Assembly (NCBI GenBank): GCA_029937635.1
Contig: JAPYPM010000030.1
Coordinates: forward strand, 1 to 14,451
Direction of reading: 5' to 3'
Source of the DNA: Nitrospinaceae bacterium
GTDB lineage: Bacteria > Nitrospinota > Nitrospinia > Nitrospinales > VA-1
Length of the DNA stretch: 14,451 nt
Positions 7,769 to 14,440 of the stretch are shown piece after piece (the stretch's first letter is position 1; each line of letters opens with the position of its first letter). Made by a program: the position numbers and the translations under genes. Below the pieces are notes generated by a model. That model ran no database searches and had not been told where the DNA came from. It saw nothing but the letters and a program-made list of their open reading frames with translations.

Positions 7769-8950
7769 ATGGCGAGACCAAATAGTTTATTCGAGGAGAA
7801 AATGACACACACTATATGCCGTCAGATGTGCGAGGAAAAGAGCAAGGATCTTAAAGCAACATTTGAGGCCAATGATAATCGTTGCCGTTATCATGCTAAA
7901 GAAGCGGAGGATAAAAAAGTCCCCCTTTTAAGTCAGGGGATGTGCCCTGTTGCCTATTTAAATTTATATCCTACTCTGTTTGCCTTGCATTTAAATCAAG
8001 ACGAGTCTGCTATTAAGTTTAACCTTAGAGATCACAACATTCAATGCCCACTTGGATCTGACGGAGTAAGCTTTAAAGTTCATAGAACGAAGGCCGCGCT
8101 TAGTCCACTCGAACGTGGAAAAAACTTAATTCGTAAAATGGCTAATATTATTATGCCGGTAGAAGTTTTTGATAAGCATACCCACATTGAGGCTGTGGAT
8201 GAAGGAGAAGGATGCCCGTTAGGAATTAAAAAAGGAGACTCTTTTTATTTCAATTTAGACCAAACAGATGAATTTTGTCCTGCTGCATTTAATTCTGTTT
8301 ATCCCTTATTAGGAACCGGAAAAAATAATTTTGCGGTCGGTTGCCCAGACTATCGGACTAATGTTAAATTTTCTCTTGAAGAAGATATTTCTCGTCCTTC
8401 TAAAAAGGAAACAGCTAATTGTGATAACTATTCAAGTAAAATTAAAATAACAAAGGTTTATGGAGATTTTAGTATACCTATAGAAAGGGATCATTGGTAT
8501 ACACTTGATGAAGTTATAAAAATTTGCGGAATTCGATGTTACGCTTCCTTTCACGTAGCTTTCCCTTATCTTTACACCCTTTATAATGGGGGGCAACTGG
8601 GCTTTCTTACCCGAGACCGTCAATCAGCTGGAATTGGTTGTCCTAATACAAGTTCTTTGATTAAATATATTGTTTCCAAGGATAATGCAGACCAGTACAA
8701 ATTTTTAGCCCAAAATACTAACTCTAATTGTCCCAGAGAAATTGAAGCTAGCGAAGAAATATTTGTTGGCAATTTCGAAAAATCAATTCCTTTTTACTAT
8801 GGTTTATACGATCTTTATACTTCTTTGAAAAAAATTGAGTCCTTAGGAGCAAACCAGCAATCAAAAGCCGATACTAGTATTACTTCATTAAAGGGAAACA
8901 CCGGTTTGGTTTGGTCCATTATGAAGCTACCAGATGTTATGAGGAGTTAG
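7769..8950 (+). CDS. Cysteine-rich protein of repeated TIGR04076-like units
   Basis: This 393-residue soluble protein has 13 cysteines and at least three copies of a pattern I recognise from the uncharacterised TIGR04076 family: CP..(5-6)..G..F, then (F)CP.A(F/Y)..(V/L)YP, then (G)CPD..... .KF. Unit 1 spans about 39-107 (C39, C59, C93), unit 2 about 149-206 (C149, C170, C192), and unit 3 about 225-305 (ITKVYGD, C257, C291). A degenerate half unit begins at C321 (CPREI) and keeps the aromatic YGLYDLY. A CX2C pair (C18, C21) lies near the N-terminus. Normal TIGR04076 proteins are a single unit of roughly 90 residues, so this is an internally multiplied version. The function is unknown; metal or Fe-S binding is a guess from the cysteines. 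The start is uncertain: ATG 7769 has only a weak site, while in-frame ATG 7802 is preceded by GAGGAG. Its stop lies 2 nt before the TTG of the PurH-like gene, so the two are surely co-expressed. Confidence 0.75.
   Translation: MARPNSLFEEKMTHTICRQMCEEKSKDLKATFEANDNRCRYHAKEAEDKKVPLLSQGMCPVAYLNLYPTLFALHLNQDESAIKFNLRDHNIQCPLGSDGVSFKVHRTKAALSPLERGKNLIRKMANIIMPVEVFDKHTHIEAVDEGEGCPLGIKKGDSFYFNLDQTDEFCPAAFNSVYPLLGTGKNNFAVGCPDYRTNVKFSLEEDISRPSKKETANCDNYSSKIKITKVYGDFSIPIERDHWYTLDEVIKICGIRCYASFHVAFPYLYTLYNGGQLGFLTRDRQSAGIGCPNTSSLIKYIVSKDNADQYKFLAQNTNSNCPREIEASEEIFVGNFEKSIPFYYGLYDLYTSLKKIESLGANQQSKADTSITSLKGNTGLVWSIMKLPDVMRS
8941..8946 (+). promoter_or_regulatory. Ribosome binding site that decides the start of the PurH-like gene
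   Basis: GAGGAG sits inside the last codons of the TIGR04076-repeat gene, 6 nt before a TTG at 8953. The upstream in-frame ATG at 8911 has no comparable site and would overlap the previous gene by 40 nt. This supports TTG initiation and translational coupling. Confidence 0.7.
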
Positions 8951-8952
8951 TA

Positions 8953-10476
8953 TTGAGAGCGTTATTTTCTCTTCATGACACAACCCATGTAGTTGAATTT
9001 GCATCAGAGCTTCACAGTATGGGTTGGGAGATTGTTTGCACAAACGAAACTCATTCTCTTTTGGATAACTCTCAAATCCCATCTACAACTATTGAATTAT
9101 TTACAAAAATTAAAGAAAATTATGGGATACCCCCTACCTTGCATCCTAAAGTAGAAAAGGCTTTAACTGGTGGCGATGAGGTGAGTGGAATCGATCTTGT
9201 ATTTGATATTCCTTATCCCATATCTGAAGGGTCTGATTTGGGAGGCATAACATTATTAGCTCTCGCGATTAAGGGGAAAAAAACCCCGGTTTTTACAAAC
9301 AACGATATGAGGCAAGTCATTAAAAACCTGAGAGAAAACGGAGCCATTGAAAAAGACTTAAGGGTTTCTTTAACGGCTAAGGCAAGCTCATTTATTATTC
9401 AGTATTATATCAAAGCTTTTCAGCATTCCGAAATAAGATGTGATGGGTGGATTGGAACTCCTGTAAAAAAATTATTGGCAGGAGAAAACCCATATCAAAA
9501 ACCCTGCTATTTATTCGGATTTCCTGATAATAATGACCCTCTTTCAATTAGTAGATTTAATCAAATAAGTGGAACGAAACCATGTTTTACTAATCTTGCA
9601 GATTTGGATAACATAATTGGCACACTTTGTTTAGCGTCTGAAGGGTTTAAAAAAAATTTTTGTCAAACTCCCTACTTGGCTTTAGCTGCCAAACATGGGA
9701 ATGCATGTGGTTTTGGAGCCGACTGGAAAAGCCCAAAAGTTGCTTTGGAAAAAGCTTTATTTGGTAATCCACAAGCTATATGGGGTGGAGAATTTATTTG
9801 TAATTTCCCGATAACAGATAGTCTAGCTGAGCTTCTTTATGAAAATCATATCCGAAAAAAAAACCTAGGTAGTGCGTGGTGGATGCTAGATTTGATTGTG
9901 GCACCCTTCTTTTCTTCAGAAGCTTGTATAATACTGGGACGTAGAAAAAATCGAAAGCTAATGGTTAATAAATACCTTACAGAACCTAAGTTTTCAAATT
10001 ATGGATTAAGCTATCGACCTGTTCGTGGTGGTTTTCTTCGACAACCTTCTGCAAACTATACCCTCGATTTTAAAGGAGTTGAATTTTGTGGGCAAAGTTT
10101 CTCAGAGCATATTTTGGGTTCACTGATTTTAGCTTGGGCCGTTTCTTGGAGTTCAAATTTTGGAGGAAATGAAATATCTTTGGTAAAAGATCTTCAATTA
10201 ATCGGTTCTGGTGGTGGACCCGCTACAACTATAGCAGCCCAAAACGCTGTGACCCGCGCAAGAGAACAAGGTCATTCGCTAGAATCTTCCGTTTTTGCGG
10301 CCGACGCCTTTTTCCCTTTTACGGATGCTCCTGAAATTCTTATTAAAGCAGGGTGCAAAAAGGGGCTTGTACCCAAAGGAGGAAAACTTGAGAAGGAAAT
10401 TCGAGGTTTTTTTCAAGGCCATAAAGTGGATATGTGTTTTGTACCTCAAGACTTCAGGGGATTTTGTCGTCATTAA
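8953..10476 (+). CDS. Divergent PurH homologue (AICAR transformylase/IMP cyclohydrolase family)
   Basis: The 507-residue product aligns along the full PurH plan. It begins RALFSLHDTT, as PurH begins RALLSVSDKT. Later come TLHPK (62-66), SDLGG (94-98), GENPYQ (177-182), KHGNACG (247-253), a WGGE segment (277-280), RGGFLRQ (358-364) and ADAFFPF.D (450-458), ending in RGFCRH. From memory of PurH/ATIC: the transformylase Lys-His pair is kept (K247, H248), but the KTLHP lysine of the cyclohydrolase is proline, the RYGENPHQ arginine is leucine, and the GQ.SR phosphate-binding segment is replaced by GSGGGPATT (418-426). D96, Y88 and K107 of the cyclohydrolase domain appear kept. It is therefore probably not the housekeeping enzyme; it may formylate a different amine or have lost catalysis. 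The TTG start has GAGGAG 6 nt upstream, and residue numbers here use that start. It is coupled to the TIGR04076-repeat gene. Confidence 0.85.
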   Translation: MRALFSLHDTTHVVEFASELHSMGWEIVCTNETHSLLDNSQIPSTTIELFTKIKENYGIPPTLHPKVEKALTGGDEVSGIDLVFDIPYPISEGSDLGGITLLALAIKGKKTPVFTNNDMRQVIKNLRENGAIEKDLRVSLTAKASSFIIQYYIKAFQHSEIRCDGWIGTPVKKLLAGENPYQKPCYLFGFPDNNDPLSISRFNQISGTKPCFTNLADLDNIIGTLCLASEGFKKNFCQTPYLALAAKHGNACGFGADWKSPKVALEKALFGNPQAIWGGEFICNFPITDSLAELLYENHIRKKNLGSAWWMLDLIVAPFFSSEACIILGRRKNRKLMVNKYLTEPKFSNYGLSYRPVRGGFLRQPSANYTLDFKGVEFCGQSFSEHILGSLILAWAVSWSSNFGGNEISLVKDLQLIGSGGGPATTIAAQNAVTRAREQGHSLESSVFAADAFFPFTDAPEILIKAGCKKGLVPKGGKLEKEIRGFFQGHKVDMCFVPQDFRGFCRH

Positions 10477-10493
10477 ACAAATAGCTTTTATAC

Positions 10494-10518
10494 ACCAATA
10501 ACAAAAAAAAAAATTGGT
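10494..10518 (+). other. Weak inverted repeat around an 11-A tract
   Basis: ACCAAT (10494-10499) and ATTGGT (10513-10518) could pair across a 13 nt loop made mostly of A (10503-10513 is eleven A). It lies 18 bp after the PurH-like stop. With only 6 bp, low G+C and no following T run, it is a poor terminator. No clear promoter is visible in the remainder of the gap up to 10624. Confidence 0.2.
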
Positions 10519-10611
10519 ATTATATTTCTGAACAATCGTTTTGAAACTAAATATTAAACTTTTCTCTTCCGGCTATTATAAGACCGCTAAAGATTTCTTG
10601 GATACTCAATA

Positions 10612-10616
10612 AAGGA
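10612..10616 (+). promoter_or_regulatory. Ribosome binding site for a TTG start
   Basis: AAGGA lies 8 nt before the TTG at 10625 and supports that rare start codon. The next in-frame ATG is far inside the radical SAM domain. Confidence 0.6.
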
Positions 10617-10624
10617 TCTCTAAA

Positions 10625-11677
10625 TTGTCAAGTACTCTACAAAAGATTTTGAATGGAAGAAAAGCATTCACAGCTCTTATAAAAACGAAACTTTCTGGGA
10701 AACGCACCCCAGTCAGAGTGAGTCTTTTGGTTACAAAATTTTGCAATCTAAGCTGTTTTTATTGTTATGCTGAAGACATTTTAAACAAAAAAGAAGTTGA
10801 GGAGTTCTCATTAGAAGAGCTTAAGAACGTTATAGACCAAGCTTATGATGCGGGTTGCCGTTGGATAAATATTTTAGGCGGCGAACCCCTTTTGAGAAAT
10901 GACATCGAAGAACTTATTGATTATATGCATCAAAAAGGTATCTTTATTGAACTAACTACGAATGGTTATTATGTTAATAAAAGGATTTCAGCTCTAAAAA
11001 AAGTGGACCATCTTGCTATAAGTTTAGATGGAAATAAAGAAACTAATGATAGGGCTCGAGGTGAAAATTCTTTTGAAAAAATTATCGCCGGTATCGAATG
11101 TGCTGTTGAAAATGGTCTCAAGGTTAGGGTTCATGCAACTCTTTCCAAAAGAACCATGGCCCCTGAGTCACTACAGTTTTTATCAGATTTGTGTAACAGA
11201 TTAAATGTCTCTTTAAATTATTCTGAAAATGGTTTACCCGGTATTGAGGAGATGGATCCTGACTTCCTTTTATCTGAAGATGAAACATTAAATTTTTATA
11301 AGAGCTACAAAGATTTAAAAAAGTCTGGCCTCCCGATTATTAGTTCTGAGGTCGCAGTTAAATATGTTGAAAAATGGCCTCTTCCTAGTCGAACGACTAT
11401 TTATAAAAAAGACCTCCCCAATATACCAAAAAATAGTTACTACCCTTGTAAGTTAGGGCGCAACCAATGTTTTATTAGTGCTGATGGAAATGTTTATCCT
11501 TGCACCAAAAAATGGGGAGAAGGTCTAAATGTGAGAGAGGTGGGTTTTCAAAAAGCTTGGGATTATTTAGGCGACTTAGATTGTGTGGCTTGCAAAGAAC
11601 TAGGGACAATTGAGCAAAGCGTGATAACAGGTCTCCAACCAAAAGCATTAATTAACGCAGTTTCTAAATTTATTTAG
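10625..11677 (+). CDS. Radical SAM protein with C-terminal auxiliary-cluster region, HpnH-like layout (TTG start)
   Basis: This 350-residue protein is the second of three related radical SAM enzymes. An N-terminal basic helix (about 5-27) leads to the CX3CX2C site at C40, C44 and C47 (CNLSCFYC). GGEPLLR (85-91), LTTNG (110-114) and SLDGN (133-137) follow, and VRVHATLSK is close to the paralogue at 2822. The C-terminal cysteines are C275, C282, C293, C320 and C323; DGNVYPC (287-293) is the typical motif around the auxiliary-cluster ligands. REVGFQKAW matches REVGFDGAW in the 2822 protein, so these two are the closest pair. The likely role is radical chemistry on a small molecule or lipid; the substrate is unknown. 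It starts at TTG with AAGGA 8 nt upstream. A 148 bp gap separates it from the PurH-like gene. No short precursor peptide is visible nearby, which argues against RiPP maturation. Confidence 0.88.
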   Translation: MSSTLQKILNGRKAFTALIKTKLSGKRTPVRVSLLVTKFCNLSCFYCYAEDILNKKEVEEFSLEELKNVIDQAYDAGCRWINILGGEPLLRNDIEELIDYMHQKGIFIELTTNGYYVNKRISALKKVDHLAISLDGNKETNDRARGENSFEKIIAGIECAVENGLKVRVHATLSKRTMAPESLQFLSDLCNRLNVSLNYSENGLPGIEEMDPDFLLSEDETLNFYKSYKDLKKSGLPIISSEVAVKYVEKWPLPSRTTIYKKDLPNIPKNSYYPCKLGRNQCFISADGNVYPCTKKWGEGLNVREVGFQKAWDYLGDLDCVACKELGTIEQSVITGLQPKALINAVSKFI

Positions 11678-11805
11678 GCTTTACCCTGATATTTATCTTT
11701 TAATATTAAAATGTCTGCCCTCATTTTTTATTTTTTGGAAAAAAACATTGTAAAACAACATATATAGGGTACAAATTTTTAAAACTCAGTGTATAAAATT
11801 TTAAA

Positions 11806-12882
11806 ATGGGTATTTTACATCTTCTAACTAACCGAGCCAAAATTGTAGCTGGCATGTCAAGGTATAACTATTTTGGCACCCCAAGACCTATATTTGCTCA
11901 CCTACTTCTTACAAATAAATGTAATTTAGACTGTCTATATTGCTATGTCGACGTAAATACAATTTATAAGAGCGATCTAGGTTTGGAAGAATGGAGAAAG
12001 GTCGTTTTGGATTTGCGACGGCGCGGGTGTGTTGCCATTACTCTTATGGGAGGTGAACCATTACTGTTTGAGGGATTGGATGAGTTAGTTGCCTATAGTA
12101 AAAGTATTGGACTTTCGATAGACCTGATTACTAATGGAATTGGGCTTGATAAGCATATAAAAACACTCAAACAAATAAATTCGGTAATGGTCTCTTTAGA
12201 TGGATCCCGAGAAGAAAATGATTTAAATCGAGGGAAAAATTCCTTTAAGTATGTTTGTGAAGCTATTCAAATTTTGAAAGATAATAAAATCCCAGTTCGC
12301 ATCAATTGCGTCGTTACTCGACAAAATAAAAACTCTATTCCTTGGCTTCTCGATTTTTCTGAGGAAAATAAGGCTCCTATAACATTCAATCTTTTATCAG
12401 ATTTCCCTCAGAATGCAAAAGATCTTGAAAAAAAAATTATGCTTTCAAGAGAAGAGGTTAAGGATTTTTATACGCAACTCCTTAACTATAAGATGAACGA
12501 CCCTAAGAAAAGTCAACTCATATTAGCCTCTATAGAAACTTTACAGCGAACGATTGATTATTCTCTTCCTTATCAGGAAATTATCTGGCGTACTCCAAAC
12601 GACCAAATGAACTCCAAAAACACTTGCCTTTTTGGCCAAACTTGGATTCATGTAAACAGCAATGGAGATGTTTATCCTTGCTCTCAGTTATGGAACAGAC
12701 CTAAAGAGTATAAACCAAAGAATATTCGGACAGATGGTATTGATCTTGCTCTTGAGAATGCGAGGAATTTAAAATGCAAGTCCTGCTTTTCTCTTGCACC
12801 AGGAGAATGGAGGCGAACCTTTACTTTAAAAGGTATGATTGAAGGAGCTAGAGTTACAATAGCTCAAGGTCTTGGTATTTAG
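11806..12882 (+). CDS. Radical SAM protein with C-terminal auxiliary-cluster region, HpnH-like layout (third paralogue)
   Basis: This 358-residue radical SAM enzyme has the same layout as the proteins at 2822 and 10625. The N-terminal helix is followed by C39, C43 and C46 (CNLDCLYC), MGGEPLL (81-87), ITNG (108-111) and SLDGS (130-134). Its C-terminal cysteines are C274, C292, C324 and C327 only; the extra fifth cysteine of the other two is missing, which defines the minimal conserved set C-x17-C-x26-31-C-x2-C. It is the most divergent of the three: the arginine after GGEPLL is phenylalanine and the C-terminal tail (APGEWRR onward) differs, so it probably takes another substrate or step. The ATG lies in an AT-rich run with no Shine-Dalgarno site. 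The preceding 128 bp holds no convincing promoter or peptide gene. It converges with the minus-strand B12-type gene, with 37 bp between the stops. Confidence 0.88.
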   Translation: MGILHLLTNRAKIVAGMSRYNYFGTPRPIFAHLLLTNKCNLDCLYCYVDVNTIYKSDLGLEEWRKVVLDLRRRGCVAITLMGGEPLLFEGLDELVAYSKSIGLSIDLITNGIGLDKHIKTLKQINSVMVSLDGSREENDLNRGKNSFKYVCEAIQILKDNKIPVRINCVVTRQNKNSIPWLLDFSEENKAPITFNLLSDFPQNAKDLEKKIMLSREEVKDFYTQLLNYKMNDPKKSQLILASIETLQRTIDYSLPYQEIIWRTPNDQMNSKNTCLFGQTWIHVNSNGDVYPCSQLWNRPKEYKPKNIRTDGIDLALENARNLKCKSCFSLAPGEWRRTFTLKGMIEGARVTIAQGLGI

Positions 12883-12917
12883 TTTTTATCAAGTATTATA
12901 GAGCAACCCCAAAAACT
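12881..12917. terminator. Possible weak bidirectional terminator between convergent genes
   Basis: AGTTTTT (12881-12887) and AAAAACT (12911-12917) form a 7 bp inverted repeat with a 23 nt loop, covering the gap between two convergent stops. The position is right for a shared terminator, but the stem is AT-only at its core and the loop is long, so this is a tentative call. Confidence 0.2.
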
Positions 12918-12919
12918 GT

Positions 12920-14440
12920 CTAATCTGAAATGAATTTAGTTTTTCCAAAAATGTTCATAGTTGCTTGTTTAACGTACCATTTCATAATCCACTTTGCATA
13001 ATAATCTTTGCGAACATATGAAACAAAAACATCGATAGCAATAATAAAAGCTATTTGAAATGGCAAGAACCTAAAAGCTCTATAAATCCCAGAATCTAAT
13101 AACCACGTCATGATTTTATGCGGTACGATTGGCAGAAGGCGAAATAGTATATGATAAGTTTTTAGGATTCTTTTACGATCGTCCTCCATTGCCGAGCCAG
13201 TAGAAAGATAATTATCTTGAAGACCCTTATTAATCATCTCCTCATCTTTTGCTCCAATAAAACCCTGCTTTAAAGCTTGATTAGTGATATCCACTTTGGG
13301 TGCATATTGAAGCCAAAAAATACTGGCCCGAATTAGATGCTTTTTTGGAGATAAGGTTTTAAGAGCAAAAATAAGGTCTTCCTCGCTTTCCCCGGGAAGA
13401 CCTAATATTAAGTCTGCAGAATAATTAATAGATGCTTTCTCTAAATTATCAAGAGCTATAATGACTTGTTCAGTAGTCTCATCTCTTAATAGGACTTCTT
13501 TTCTTACCTTAGCATTAAAGGATTCAATGCCCATCTGAACGTGATGACAGTTCGCTTTTTTAAGTAAAAAAGCATAGTCTGATTGGAGTTGTAATGGCTG
13601 AACCATCACACGAAAAGGAAGACCAACCGCTTTTGGATATTTTTCACAAAATTCTTTAATCCATTTTTTACTACCAGATAGAACATTATTTTTAATATCA
13701 ATATATTTTAAATTATACTTTCGTTTCATTTCCCTTAATTCTTGAATTACGACTTCCACGCTTTTCTCCCGAATGAAGGACCCTTCTCGTAATTCAGATT
13801 CATGGTCAAACTTAAAATTTTCAGAACAAAAGGAGCACTTCTGAATACATCCTTTATTTGTTACCGTAAGGTAGTACTCCTCTATTGGAATAAAACTTTC
13901 AAAAACTTGTTTGTCAGGAACTGGGAAGTTGGGTCCATCATTAAGAAAAACATGTTTGCCAGGATGAATCTTGCCATCCTTTTTGAACCACAGGTTTGGA
14001 ACATCCTCAAATTTTTTTCCATTTTCTAAAGCATGAAGCAATTTCTCCATGGGTAATTCCCCATCACCCTCTATAAGAAAATCTACTTCGTCTCTCTGTA
14101 TAACTTCTTCGGGAACTGATGTTGGATGTATGCCACCCCATACAGTTACAAAATACGGATATTTTTCTTTAACTCTGCGAACTAGGTCAAGTGACCATTG
14201 ATAATTATCAGAAAAAACTGAGAGGGCTAATACGTCAGGTTTTTCACTTATGATCACATCAATGACCTGTTGCTTTTTATCAAACAACTTTGCCAAAAAC
14301 CTTATGGAAAAATATTGCTTGTCGTCAAACAATGCTCTATCAAAAGCAACTTTAACGGTGTGCCCTAAAGACTTACAAACCGTTGCCATATAAGACACAG
14401 AAATATTCTCTGCTCCCATTACAGGGAAGATAATTTTCAT
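12920..14440 (-). CDS. B12-binding-domain radical SAM protein, convergent paralogue of the gene at 4033
   Basis: This 506-residue protein has an N-terminal B12-binding-type domain with the usual GGIHPTSVPEE (102-112) and EGDGELP (124-130) motifs, then a radical SAM core with C198, C202 and C205 (CIQKCSFC). MGIESFN (303-309) and LGLPGES (346-352) are clear. The strand that normally carries a DD.FT motif reads KNNVLSG (250-256), losing both acidic residues. Its closest relative in the window is the 4033 product; they align from MG.E near the N-terminus to the hydrophobic C-terminus (LLP..P.K, about 435-490), which looks membrane-associating and contains one very hydrophobic stretch (460-475). 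Enzymes of this class perform radical methylation or rearrangement. On the minus strand, AAGGG lies 6 nt upstream of the ATG, at the very end of the window, supporting the start. Whether it belongs to the facing cluster or to a unit beyond the window cannot be told. Confidence 0.88.
   Translation of the reverse strand: MKIIFPVMGAENISVSYMATVCKSLGHTVKVAFDRALFDDKQYFSIRFLAKLFDKKQQVIDVIISEKPDVLALSVFSDNYQWSLDLVRRVKEKYPYFVTVWGGIHPTSVPEEVIQRDEVDFLIEGDGELPMEKLLHALENGKKFEDVPNLWFKKDGKIHPGKHVFLNDGPNFPVPDKQVFESFIPIEEYYLTVTNKGCIQKCSFCSENFKFDHESELREGSFIREKSVEVVIQELREMKRKYNLKYIDIKNNVLSGSKKWIKEFCEKYPKAVGLPFRVMVQPLQLQSDYAFLLKKANCHHVQMGIESFNAKVRKEVLLRDETTEQVIIALDNLEKASINYSADLILGLPGESEEDLIFALKTLSPKKHLIRASIFWLQYAPKVDITNQALKQGFIGAKDEEMINKGLQDNYLSTGSAMEDDRKRILKTYHILFRLLPIVPHKIMTWLLDSGIYRAFRFLPFQIAFIIAIDVFVSYVRKDYYAKWIMKWYVKQATMNIFGKTKFISD

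Noticed and set aside
8953..10476. Ordinary housekeeping purH
   Set aside because: Several residues needed for both activities are changed and the neighbours are not purine genes.
11795..11807. ATTTTAAAAT palindrome at the start of the 11806 gene, also seen at 204-213, considered as a shared operator
   Set aside because: It is a pure A/T palindrome in very AT-rich DNA, found in only two of the gaps and in different positions relative to the start; chance is the simpler explanation.
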